Origin: Chitinophaga sp. 180180018-3 | GTDB taxonomy: Bacteria > Bacteroidota > Bacteroidia > Chitinophagales > Chitinophagaceae | NCBI RefSeq assembly: GCF_037893185.1 | Contig: NZ_CP140772.1 | Location: 1,798,001-1,862,000 of the forward strand | DNA length: 64,000 bases | Reading direction: 5' to 3' | Shown here: piece after piece, positions 17,705 to 25,426 of the stretch | How the letters are laid out: every line of letters begins with the position of its first letter | Numbering within the stretch: the first letter of the stretch is position 1 | Translations under genes and position numbers: made by a program | Notes under the pieces: generated by a model | What the model was told of the DNA's origin: nothing | The model's database searches: none | Seen by the model: the letters and a program-made list of their open reading frames with translations, nothing else

Positions 17705-18982
17705 ATGAAAACTATATTATATCATTTGCAAATAGTGTTGTTGATATGTGTAGCAGCAGCCTGTAAAAAAGACAAAGGCTTTGTGCACGACAACAACGCT
17801 CCGATCATCGTCGACAAATTTACCCCTGAATCAGGCGCATCAGGCACCGAGGTATTGATTTATGGCAGCAATTTTACCACGGATACCGCTGCGGTAAATG
17901 TGACCGTAAACGGTGTGAAAGCATTGGTAGAAGGCGTTATCAGTGATCATATCCTGGTAGTGATACCGGAAAAAGCCGGTAGCGATAAAATCACTGTGAC
18001 CATCAATGGCAAAACAACTACCGCCGCTAAAGCGTTTGGATATATCACTTCCTATAAGGTAAGCACGCTGGCCGGCAACGGTGCTGCGGGCATTGCAGAT
18101 GGAAAAGGAATTTTCTCCTCTTTCAATTTTTCCAGATGTGGATTGGATGTAGACGACGCCGGTAACGTATACGTAGCCGATGGCAACAACCGCCGTGTGC
18201 GTAAAATTACGCCGGATGGTAACGTAACCACCCTCGCAGGTAATGGTAACGGGGGCTACCAGGAAGGTAAAGGACAAACCGCACAGTTCTCATTTCCCCT
18301 CGACGTAGCGGTAGATAAAGATGGCTCCGTGATCGTAGCAGATCCGGCCGACTGGACCATCCGCAGGGTGACGGCTGATGGCACTACTTCTCTGATTGCG
18401 TGGGGAGAAGCATGGGGTATTGGCATCGACAAGCGCAACGGAAATATTTATTACGCCAACGCCCGCGGGTCTGGCAGCATTTACCAGGTAACACCTAATG
18501 GTACAGCCACGGAGATTATTAAGAACCTCGTTTACCCCGTAGATGTAGCTGTAGATAGTAACAGTAACCTGTATGTATCCGAGAACGGTACTTCTATGAT
18601 TAAGAAGTTTGCGGCGGATACCTGGGAGCCTACCGTAATTGCAGGCGCTGCTTATCAAACCGGTTTGGTAAATGGAAAAGGCACCGATGCGCGTTTCGAC
18701 TATCCATGGGCGATTGCGGTGGACGCCAACAACAACCTGTTTGTAGCAGGTAATGGTACCGGCGATGGTTCATCTGTGAACACCAATCAGTGTATCCGTA
18801 AGATCACGGCCAACACCTGGGATGTGACTACCTATATTGGCGGCAGCACTCCCGGATTTGCCGATGGTGCCGGCGCGGCGGCGTTGTTCAATGCACCCAC
18901 CGGTGTAGCGGTAGATAAGAACGGAGTGGTATATGTAGTGGATAGAAATAATAACAGGATTAGAAAAGTAATTGCAGAATAA
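17705..18982 (+). CDS. Lipoprotein with one IPT/TIG domain and NHL repeats
   Basis: The 425-residue product has a lipobox (CVAAAC, Cys20) and one IPT/TIG domain (about residues 35-115, with FTPESGASGTEVLIYGSNF). NHL repeats follow over about residues 120-425, with the recurring pattern (G)(L/I)AVD..(G/N)N(L/V)(Y/F)VA(D/G). In SusCD loci, the gene after susD often encodes a surface glycan-binding protein; this protein holds that position. It is a short version of the protein at 8443, which has five IPT domains. It ends 2 bp before the next gene, suggesting translational coupling. Confidence 0.87.
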   Translation: MKTILYHLQIVLLICVAAACKKDKGFVHDNNAPIIVDKFTPESGASGTEVLIYGSNFTTDTAAVNVTVNGVKALVEGVISDHILVVIPEKAGSDKITVTINGKTTTAAKAFGYITSYKVSTLAGNGAAGIADGKGIFSSFNFSRCGLDVDDAGNVYVADGNNRRVRKITPDGNVTTLAGNGNGGYQEGKGQTAQFSFPLDVAVDKDGSVIVADPADWTIRRVTADGTTSLIAWGEAWGIGIDKRNGNIYYANARGSGSIYQVTPNGTATEIIKNLVYPVDVAVDSNSNLYVSENGTSMIKKFAADTWEPTVIAGAAYQTGLVNGKGTDARFDYPWAIAVDANNNLFVAGNGTGDGSSVNTNQCIRKITANTWDVTTYIGGSTPGFADGAGAAALFNAPTGVAVDKNGVVYVVDRNNNRIRKVIAE

Positions 18983-18984
18983 AT

Positions 18985-20118
18985 ATGACCAGGTTAAAGA
19001 AGATAGTATTAGCAGGATGTTTATTGTTAGGGTGTTTCCAGTTACGCGCACAACAGCCCGCTCCTTTTAAATGGAATGTATTGCCTGTAAAAGGGTTGCT
19101 GTTGAGCGTGCCGCAACGGCAGGATGTACCGCTGCTTTGCGACTTTATCAAAAAAGCATTGGTAGCGGAAGGCGTGAATACGCTGGCGTTAAGAATAGAA
19201 TTGGCCTACAAATTTAAATCGGATCCGGAAGTAGCCGAATGGAATGGTATCACCGAAGAAGATTTAAAACAGATTGTACAGGCCTGTAAGGAAGCGAAGA
19301 TCCGCTTTATTCCAACCGTGAACCTCTTGGCGCATCAGTCGGAGCAAACGGAGATAGGGCCGCTGTTAAAGAAGTATCCGCAGCTGGACGAGTCACCGGA
19401 TTATAATCCGCCGGTGCCCTGGAAAGATGGTGGTATGTTCGATTTCTACAGCAAGTGTTTGTGTACACAGCATCCGGATTTATTCAGGATCATTTTTCCT
19501 TTGGTGGATGAACTGATTGAAGTAACCGGCGCAGATGCCTTTCACGTGGGGCTGGACGAAGCCTGGATCATCGGGTATAATAAGTGTCCGCGTTGTGGTG
19601 GCAAAGATCCGGCGGAATTGTTTGGCGCTTATGTGACCGCCCTGCATCAGCATCTCAAAGAAAAAAAATGCCAGATGTGGATGTGGAGTGATCGCCTGAT
19701 AGATGGTAAGGAAACCAATCTGCTGGCATGGCAGGCCAGCATGAACAACACGGCACGCGCCATAGACATGATACCGAAGGATATTATGATTTGCGACTGG
19801 AAGTATGAAGATGCCCCACCTACGCCTGCCTACTTTGCAGTGAAAGGATTCCAGGTATTGCCCTCTTCCTGTGGAAAGGAATCATCAGCAATGGCGCAGC
19901 TGGAGCAGGTGTATGCTGCCCGTAAAAATGCCCTGCAGACCGATTTCTCCCGCACATTAGCAGAACGTATGCCCGGCATCTTTGAAACGATGTGGGTAAA
20001 TACCAAAGAGTTTATTGACGGATATTATGGCCGTAAAGGCGTGCGTCCGGGAACAATGGCCAATGTGAATACGTTTAAGGCCTTGTTTGCGGAAATAAGA
20101 AAGAAAGAAAAAATGTAG
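18985..20118 (+). CDS. Secreted GH20-like family protein (putative beta-N-acetylhexosaminidase-like)
   Basis: This is a 377-residue protein with an N-terminal signal peptide ending at FQLRAQQ. The middle has a TIM-barrel-like layout and the motif HVGLDEAW at about residues 186-193. This corresponds to the H-x-G-x-D-E signature of GH20 hexosaminidases, where the D-E pair takes part in substrate-assisted catalysis. A CPRCG motif follows directly. The family normally also has an extra N-terminal domain, which is absent here. It is the last gene of the susCD operon, and the linkage suggests an amino-sugar substrate. Specificity is inference. Confidence 0.7.
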   Translation: MTRLKKIVLAGCLLLGCFQLRAQQPAPFKWNVLPVKGLLLSVPQRQDVPLLCDFIKKALVAEGVNTLALRIELAYKFKSDPEVAEWNGITEEDLKQIVQACKEAKIRFIPTVNLLAHQSEQTEIGPLLKKYPQLDESPDYNPPVPWKDGGMFDFYSKCLCTQHPDLFRIIFPLVDELIEVTGADAFHVGLDEAWIIGYNKCPRCGGKDPAELFGAYVTALHQHLKEKKCQMWMWSDRLIDGKETNLLAWQASMNNTARAIDMIPKDIMICDWKYEDAPPTPAYFAVKGFQVLPSSCGKESSAMAQLEQVYAARKNALQTDFSRTLAERMPGIFETMWVNTKEFIDGYYGRKGVRPGTMANVNTFKALFAEIRKKEKM

Positions 20119-20125
20119 CGCGGGC

Positions 20126-20258
20126 TTTTGTGTGGATCAGGATTGAGCTGATTACATTTTTAGGATGTAGAAAGATAATAGCCTGTTTATTATCTTCTAA
20201 ATCCTGAAAATCAAAATAAAAAATCAGTTTAATCGGTTTAATCCTGATCCAGACAAAA
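20126..20258. repeat. 133-bp palindromic repeat element
   Basis: The ends are 19-bp inverted repeats with one mismatch (20126-20144 and 20240-20258; shared core GGATCAGGATT / AATCCTGATCC). Inside is a second imperfect inverted repeat (20161-20180 with 20188-20206, core AGATAATA / TATTATCT). It has no coding capacity. It looks like a small REP or MITE-like element just after the susCD operon, and may also act as a 3' mRNA structure. Confidence 0.6.
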
Positions 20259-20477
20259 CTATCAATTGTGTTTTATGCTGACCGCAATATAAGGTCCCGA
20301 TTCAATTATCATTTGAGGTAACCTTATACTTGTTTTACTTGTGTTTTTAAAATAGTACTTTGGTGTGGTAACCGCCAATTATCATTTAGTTTTGCCAGCC
20401 ATAATAGTTGAGGGTTCAATTAAATGCGTTGTTATGTCGTAAGATCGTATAACCGTTACCGTTAACACATCAAATGT
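20259..20477. other. Intergenic stretch, no gene seen
   Basis: This AT-rich sequence lies between the palindromic element and the convergent HxlR gene. No ORF, RNA or strong hairpin was recognised. Confidence 0.6.
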
Positions 20478-20840
20478 CTACTTAAAAGCTCCTTCCATAT
20501 CTTTAAATGCCCAGGCAGCCATTGCCTGTATCACCGGAAATAGTCCCTGACCTGCATTGCTCAGCCGGTAGGTCACAAAAGGCGGTACTACCGGTTTCGA
20601 TTCCCTGATAACCAGGTTATCGGCTTCCAGTTGTTTCAAATGCTGGATGAGCACTTTCTCCGTGATCGCCGGAATTGCCCGTTTCAACTCACTGTAGCGT
20701 TTGTGGCCGTTAGATAAATGGTATAGAATAATCGGCTTCCAGTAGCCGCCTATCTTTTCCATTACGTAAGTCACCGGGCACAGCTCCAACGCATATCGCT
20801 TATTTTCCTGAATAGTGGACGCTTCTTTAATTCTTCCCAT
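20478..20840 (-). CDS. HxlR-family winged-helix transcriptional regulator
   Basis: The start at 20840 (MGRIKEASTIQENKRY) is chosen over an upstream alternative start at 20954, which would run into the divergent gene. The 120-residue product has the HxlR hallmarks: CPVTYVMEKIGGYWKPIIL at about residues 20-38, then the RYSELKRAIPAITEKVLIQHLKQLE recognition region, and a winged part with YRLSNAG. HxlR proteins sense electrophiles or redox change and control a divergent oxidoreductase. The divergent NmrA-type gene at 20920 is the likely target. Confidence 0.92.
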   Translation of the reverse strand: MGRIKEASTIQENKRYALELCPVTYVMEKIGGYWKPIILYHLSNGHKRYSELKRAIPAITEKVLIQHLKQLEADNLVIRESKPVVPPFVTYRLSNAGQGLFPVIQAMAAWAFKDMEGAFK

Positions 20841-20855
20841 AATACATACTTTGGG

Positions 20856-20894
20856 GTAAGTACTTGTTAAAAAGTAAGTACAAAGATACCTTTG
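20856..20894 (+). promoter_or_regulatory. Promoter with HxlR-type operator for the NmrA-like gene
   Basis: TACCTTTG at 20887-20894 matches the Bacteroidota -7 element TAnnTTTG, with a TTG at 20864-20866 at suitable spacing. The segment between contains AAGTAC twice (20858-20863 and 20875-20880 region) in a partial dyad with AAGTACTT. This is a good candidate site for the adjacent HxlR repressor. Confidence 0.5.
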
Positions 20895-20919
20895 TTTCTC
20901 CAAAAACAAAACAAGTAAA

Positions 20920-21801
20920 ATGAAATTAATCGTAACAGGTTCTTTAGGGAACATAGGGAAACCTTTGACTAAAAAATTGATTGCTGCAGGGCATCAGGTA
21001 ACCGTTGTGAGTAGTGCCGCTGCCCGCAAAGCCGCCATAGAAGAGCTGGGAGCAACAGCAGCCATCGGCTCAGTTAACGACGCTGCTTTCCTGGAGCAGG
21101 TATTCGCCGGCGCTGACGCCGTATGGGCTATGACGCCGCCCAATATGAGAGGCGATAACGCAATTGCAACTACTACCGAAGCAGGTAAAGCATTTGCTGC
21201 AGCTTTCAGGAAAGCAGGGATACAGCGGGTTGTAATGTTAAGTAGTATAGGAGCAGATCTTCCGGGCGGCAACGGACCTATTGCGGGTTTGCACAATATA
21301 GAACAACTATACAGCCAGCTCGAAGGAGTTGCTGTTACTTATCTGAGAGCCGGCTTTTTTTATACGAATTATTACAACGATATTGCGTTGATCAAAGGTG
21401 GAGGTATCATTGGCGCTAACTATCCGGCATTGCAGGAAATGCTGCTCGTGCATCCGGAAGACATTGCAGCAGCGGCTGCAGAAGAGCTGCAACAATCAGC
21501 TACCGGACAGCAGGTACGATATGTAGTCAGCGATATACGCACTACCGCTGAAGTGGCGGCTGCGTTAGGCAATGCAGTAGGGATACCGGCACTGCCCTGG
21601 GTGGAGTTCACAGACGAAGCGGCGTTGCAGGGTATGATAAATGCAGGGCTGCCGGAAGAATTTGCAGGATTGTATACAGAAATGGGTGTGGGGCTTCGCA
21701 ATGGTAGTATTATGGCTGATTTCAGAAAAAGAAGTGCACAGGCAACAGGCAATATTAAACTAGAGGATTTCGCAAAAGAATTTGCAGAGAGATTCAAATA
21801 A
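20920..21801 (+). CDS. NmrA-like NAD(P)-binding oxidoreductase
   Basis: The 293-residue product begins with a Rossmann fold (KLIVTGSLGNIGKPLTKKL, glycine-rich motif at about residues 6-13). It continues in the style of NmrA/QOR2-like atypical SDR proteins (AVWAMTPPN, VVMLSSIGADLPGG, TYLRAGFFYTNY). These bind NAD(P)(H) and act as quinone or small-molecule reductases, or as redox sensors; the substrate is unknown. The gene is divergent from HxlR and is followed after 5 bp by a secreted glycosidase-like gene, an unusual pairing that may be just co-transcription. Confidence 0.85.
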   Translation: MKLIVTGSLGNIGKPLTKKLIAAGHQVTVVSSAAARKAAIEELGATAAIGSVNDAAFLEQVFAGADAVWAMTPPNMRGDNAIATTTEAGKAFAAAFRKAGIQRVVMLSSIGADLPGGNGPIAGLHNIEQLYSQLEGVAVTYLRAGFFYTNYYNDIALIKGGGIIGANYPALQEMLLVHPEDIAAAAAEELQQSATGQQVRYVVSDIRTTAEVAAALGNAVGIPALPWVEFTDEAALQGMINAGLPEEFAGLYTEMGVGLRNGSIMADFRKRSAQATGNIKLEDFAKEFAERFK

Positions 21802-21806
21802 ACAGC

Positions 21807-23051
21807 ATGAAACGTATTTCAGTTTTATTGACTTGCTGTATTTTAACATTCCAGGTAGCCGCTCAGAAAAGTCCGTTTCGCTATCCAACCTACAAAGGAC
21901 TGGTAATGGCAGGCTACCAGGGATGGTTCAATACTCCCGATGATGGCGCTCGCCGGGGATGGCATCATTATGAAAAACGGGGAACCTTTGCCCCGGGATC
22001 CTGTGAGATAGACCTTTGGCCGGATATGCGGGAATACAAAAAGCAATATCCCACACCGTTTCAAAATGAAGATAACCAGATAGCTAATGTATTCAGTCCA
22101 TATGACGAGTCGACGGTGGCCCTTCACTTTAAATGGATGAAAGACTACGGTATAGACGGAGTGTTCATGCAGCGTTTTGTGGCAGAGATCCGTAATGAAA
22201 GTGGCAGGCGCCATTTTAATACAGTATTGCATCATGCGATGGAGGCTGCCAGGGCAAATGACCGGGCTATTTGTATCATGTACGACCTCAGTGGAATGAA
22301 CCCCGGGGAAGAGCAGTTGCTCCTGCAGGATATTGACACGCTGAGCAGGGAATACGGACTGCTCGATGGTAAGGGGAACAAATTTCCTACCTATCTGCAT
22401 CATGCCGGTAAGCCATTGGTAGCAGTATGGGGAGTAGGTTTCAGCGATCACCGGAAGTATGGGTTTGGAGAAGCTGAAACAATCATCGCCGGACTTAACC
22501 AGCGGGGTTTCAGTGTGATGCTGGGAGTGCCTGCCTATTGGCGGGAATTTGGGTCCGATGCGCTGAAAGATCCGGATCTGCACAGATTATTAAAGAAATG
22601 TGCTATTGTAGCTCCCTGGTTTGTAGGAAGATATGATCAGGAGGGATATCCTGCCTTTCAACAAACAATAGAAAAAGACATGCTATGGTGCCGGGAAAAC
22701 CACCTGGATTATGTACCTCTTGTCTTTCCTGGTTTCTCGTGGCGTAATATGAACGGGCCACAGGCCCGCAGCATTCCACGGAATAAAGGCTCCTTTTTCT
22801 GGCAACAGGTGGCAGGGGCAAAGAAGGCGGGCGCAGAGATGTTATACATCGCCATGTTTGACGAGATGAATGAAGGCACTTCCATATTTAAATGTGCAAC
22901 CCTAAGCCAGCTTCCCCGGAACCCCGGTGGCAGTTTTGTGGGAATAGATGATGAATTGGGAAGTGATTATTACTTATGGCTGGCAGGTCAGGCGGGCGAC
23001 TGGTTTCATGAGAAATCCGGATTCAGTGACCATCTCCCTGTAAGAAAATAG
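21807..23051 (+). CDS. Secreted GH71/GH99-like family protein
   Basis: This is a 414-residue protein with a signal peptide (to about FQVAAQ). The mature part reads like the GH71/99-like proteins of Bacteroidota: GLVMAGYQGWFNTPDDG near the N-terminus, ALHFKWMKDYGIDGVFMQRF, a central KPLVAVWGVGF and a late GAEMLYIAMFDEMNEGTSIFK. Family members of known function cleave alpha-mannan or alpha-glucan linkages, but this clade is poorly characterised. The acidic residues in the MFDEMNEGT stretch are candidates for catalysis. The gene ends 131 bp before the tRNA-Pro gene. Confidence 0.75.
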   Translation: MKRISVLLTCCILTFQVAAQKSPFRYPTYKGLVMAGYQGWFNTPDDGARRGWHHYEKRGTFAPGSCEIDLWPDMREYKKQYPTPFQNEDNQIANVFSPYDESTVALHFKWMKDYGIDGVFMQRFVAEIRNESGRRHFNTVLHHAMEAARANDRAICIMYDLSGMNPGEEQLLLQDIDTLSREYGLLDGKGNKFPTYLHHAGKPLVAVWGVGFSDHRKYGFGEAETIIAGLNQRGFSVMLGVPAYWREFGSDALKDPDLHRLLKKCAIVAPWFVGRYDQEGYPAFQQTIEKDMLWCRENHLDYVPLVFPGFSWRNMNGPQARSIPRNKGSFFWQQVAGAKKAGAEMLYIAMFDEMNEGTSIFKCATLSQLPRNPGGSFVGIDDELGSDYYLWLAGQAGDWFHEKSGFSDHLPVRK

Positions 23052-23134
23052 ATGTTGGATGAATAATTACCATGATATTTTATTGCGTTTAATGAGATCC
23101 GCTTTTTGTTTTTTTAAAAATGACAGGTCAGAAA

Positions 23135-23165
23135 TTTGTGATTTTAAAGTAATTGTATAAATTTG
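23135..23165 (+). promoter_or_regulatory. Consensus promoter of tRNA-Pro
   Basis: TTTG at 23135-23138, a 19-bp spacer and TAAATTTG at 23158-23165 give an exact match to the Bacteroidota housekeeping promoter TTTG-N19-TAnnTTTG. The tRNA starts 18 bp downstream. Confidence 0.85.
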
Positions 23166-24772
23166 CAGCCCGGGATTAATAACGGGATGTAGCGCAGCCC
23201 GGTAGCGCGCTTCGTTCGGGACGAAGAGGCCGCTGGTTCGAATCCAGTCATCCCGACTTGACGGGACAAAGTAGAAAAATCTACTTTTGTCCCGTTTTTA
23301 TTTTGTCGTAACTTCTTGTTAATCAGATTGATGTATTGAATGAAATCGTTACGCCGGGCGGTTCGAACTTTGCTTTCCTCAAAAACGATTTTTTCAGGGT
23401 AAATTGAACCAACATCTTTTCTTATCTCGGATAAACATCCGTCTTTTAGCGCTTCCTTAATTTCAAAAACCCTTTTAACCCCTCGTTTTATAAGGATTTG
23501 AACATTATCAGCATCATTATTCATTCGTGTCAATTGTGACTCCAGCATTGATATTTTTGCACTGTACTGTGATTTCATATCACGGTAGTCATCGGCGTCT
23601 ATTTGACGTGTTGCAAGAAGGTCCCTTGTGTGTGAAAGTCTATCTTCATAATCCTTTATTTGAAGCAGAATTTCTTTCTTTTCAAATTGAACTTCATTCG
23701 TCTTATTAAGGTACTCCTTGATGATCAATTCCTGATAGAATGCCATGTCACCAATTTCAGGAACAAAGCTCGCAAGATCTTTCAAAATAGCTTCGTTCAC
23801 TATTTCTGCATTTGTTCTATGCTTACACGCACCAACACAATGATAATAGGAATAGTATTTTGTACGCCCTTTAGACTTGCTTCCTGTTAATAATTTTTCA
23901 CATTCAGGACAGATCAGAAATCCGCGCATTGGAAACTCATCAAGGGTTTTGACTTTTGGACGGTAGTTTCTTCCTCGGCCATCAAGGATATCCTGCACCT
24001 CATAATATAATTCCTCCGATATAATGGCTTTATGTTGTCCTTTTACAAAGCGACTTTCTTCATCCTTGAATTGAGGGATGAAAATCTTACCACAGTAAAG
24101 AGGGTTTCGTATTACCTGCCAAAAAGCATTTTTGCTACATTTCAACCCTTTTTCTTTAGCCCGTTTCCATATCTGCTCCGTATTGAAGATACCCTTTGCT
24201 ATTTCTTCAAAGGCCCATCGTAGTATCGACGCATCAGGTTCCAGTGGAGCAATATATTTTCTCCCGTTTTCCTCTGTCTTATTAATGTAAGCTACGGGTG
24301 CAAGACCCATATATCGCCCCTCTTTACGCGCCCTTCTCATGCCATAGAAAACATTCAAGGCACGCCTGTCGTTCTCCACTTCCGGGGCGGCAAGGTAAAA
24401 TGCCAGCATCATTTTGTTTTCCGGTATGGAAAGATCTAATGGTTGCTCTATCGCCTGTGGTTCCACGCCAAATCCACGCAGCACGTTAATCATCTGATAA
24501 GCATCACCAGCATTACGACTGAACCGATCCCATTTAGTGAACAATATCAGATTAACATTGCTTTTTTTCTTTTTCAGACCCTGTATCAAACTTTTCCATT
24601 GTGGCCTGTTGAAAGACTTTGCAGAATGATCCTCGTATATAACGTTACGAATCATGATGGAATGGCTCTCACAATATTTGCGCAGCATCTCTTCCTGGTT
24701 TCTCTGGGAGTACCCCTTATCGGCTTGCTCGTCGGTACTTACCCGAATGTATAAATCAGCAATATTTACCAT
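23144..24772 (-). CDS. Large serine recombinase 1; C-terminus read through the tRNA-Pro gene
   Basis: The 542-residue product has a resolvase N-terminal domain (about residues 4-150) with the nucleophile Ser12 in LYIRVSTDEQ and the arginine motif WDRFSRN. A recombinase domain (about 165-285) and a zinc ribbon (CPEC, then HC and C.HR) follow, with a coiled-coil rich C-terminal part. It is about two-thirds identical by eye to recombinase 2 at 25427. The last 45 or so residues are odd: they are encoded by the tRNA terminator, the antisense of the tRNA (giving GMTGFEPAASSS) and the tRNA promoter. The natural end may therefore have been replaced on integration. It probably catalyses ICE integration and excision. 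Confidence 0.9.
   Translation of the reverse strand: MVNIADLYIRVSTDEQADKGYSQRNQEEMLRKYCESHSIMIRNVIYEDHSAKSFNRPQWKSLIQGLKKKKSNVNLILFTKWDRFSRNAGDAYQMINVLRGFGVEPQAIEQPLDLSIPENKMMLAFYLAAPEVENDRRALNVFYGMRRARKEGRYMGLAPVAYINKTEENGRKYIAPLEPDASILRWAFEEIAKGIFNTEQIWKRAKEKGLKCSKNAFWQVIRNPLYCGKIFIPQFKDEESRFVKGQHKAIISEELYYEVQDILDGRGRNYRPKVKTLDEFPMRGFLICPECEKLLTGSKSKGRTKYYSYYHCVGACKHRTNAEIVNEAILKDLASFVPEIGDMAFYQELIIKEYLNKTNEVQFEKKEILLQIKDYEDRLSHTRDLLATRQIDADDYRDMKSQYSAKISMLESQLTRMNNDADNVQILIKRGVKRVFEIKEALKDGCLSEIRKDVGSIYPEKIVFEESKVRTARRNDFIQYINLINKKLRQNKNGTKVDFSTLSRQVGMTGFEPAASSSRTKRATGLRYIPLLIPGCKFIQLL
23183..23256 (+). tRNA. tRNA-Pro, anticodon CGG
   Basis: This 74-nt cloverleaf has acceptor arms CGGGATG and CATCCCG with discriminator A. 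The anticodon stem CTTCG/CGAAG encloses the loop TTCGGGA, anticodon CGG. The T-arm contains GGTTCGAATCC. CCA is not encoded. It marks the left boundary of the inserted element. Confidence 0.95.
23260..23300 (+). terminator. Terminator after tRNA-Pro
   Basis: ACGGGACAAAGTAGA (23261-23275) pairs with TCTACTTTTGTCCCGT (23280-23295) around a short A-rich loop and is followed by T residues. It is nearly symmetrical and is also coding for recombinase 1 on the other strand. Confidence 0.85.
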
Positions 24773-24782
24773 GATCTATAAT

Positions 24783-25199
24783 TTAATTGCCCTTTATCGG
24801 TTGGTTAAATAACCTACCAAATAATTGTTCAGTTGTCAAATCTTGAAGTTTACTCCTGTCAGCGCAGAAACAAAAATCCACATCGTATAGCCCTTTGAAA
24901 CGTTCTTGCTCTGTTGCAAACAACGCATAATTCCTTCCTATGCGAGATGAATCTACACTTATCAGAAGTTGGGCTCTTCCAAGATTGTTGCTTAGATAAA
25001 CCTCCAATTCCTTCCAGCCTTTTCGATTGAAATTATTTCCGGATGAAACATCCCAAAAGACATTTACTAACTCAATATTGTTCTTCAAACAATACTCTTC
25101 AATAGTCGCCTTTTGTCGAATAAGCGAATCGAAATTTCCCATTTCGATTTTCGCAGCCCGCAAATAGGACACCGCTCGCTTTCTTATACTTCTCTCCAT
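24783..25199 (-). CDS. Catalytically deficient resolvase-like protein
   Basis: This is a 138-residue protein that aligns with the N-terminal resolvase domain of the neighbouring recombinases (SYLRAA against LYIRVS; FNRKGW against FNRPEW; SSRIGRN against WDRFSRN). At the position of the catalytic serine it has Ala16, and the Asp of the DR motif is Ser, while both arginines of the motif remain. It lacks the recombinase domain and the zinc ribbon. It ends 10 bp before recombinase 1, so they are co-transcribed. It cannot cut DNA in the usual way. It may be a regulator or directionality partner that forms mixed oligomers with the active enzymes, or a decayed remnant. Confidence 0.75.
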   Translation of the reverse strand: MERSIRKRAVSYLRAAKIEMGNFDSLIRQKATIEEYCLKNNIELVNVFWDVSSGNNFNRKGWKELEVYLSNNLGRAQLLISVDSSRIGRNYALFATEQERFKGLYDVDFCFCADRSKLQDLTTEQLFGRLFNQPIKGN

Positions 25200-25206
25200 A
25201 TCTTAG

Positions 25207-25240
25207 TGTCTTTGTTTGGCACTAATTTACGTTATTTGGC
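25207..25240. promoter_or_regulatory. Weak member of the phased TGGC-box sites
   Basis: TGGC occurs at 25217 and 25237, exactly two 10-bp steps apart, with the near-match TGTC at 25207. It lies just upstream of the minus-strand resolvase-like gene (start 25199), in the same orientation as the four stronger sites. Confidence 0.25.
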
Positions 25241-25335
25241 CGACAGAAATAGTTGTTTAGCTGTAATATTTGAAGGCAAGGATTACCCATAGTGGGTTTG
25301 AAAGCCAGGAAGGTTAATGAGAGCGTGTTTGGCCA

Positions 25336-25362
25336 CAAAAAAAGCATCCCTTCCAGGATGCT
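25336..25362 (-). terminator. Terminator of the recombinase 2 transcript
   Basis: AGCATCC (25343-25349) and GGATGCT (25356-25362) form a perfect 7-bp stem. On the minus strand it is followed by seven T residues, and it lies about 65 bp past the recombinase 2 stop codon. It separates the two recombinase transcription units. Confidence 0.85.
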
Positions 25363-25426
25363 CTAAATGATGAAAGCAGAAAGATAAAACTGTTGAGGTT
25401 CTTTTGGAAGATCCTGACCTTACACA

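Noticed and set aside
23144..23260. Protein-like sequence GMTGFEPAASSS as a separate gene
   Set aside because: It is the antisense translation of tRNA-Pro, a well-known spurious protein type. It is kept only as the read-through end of recombinase 1.
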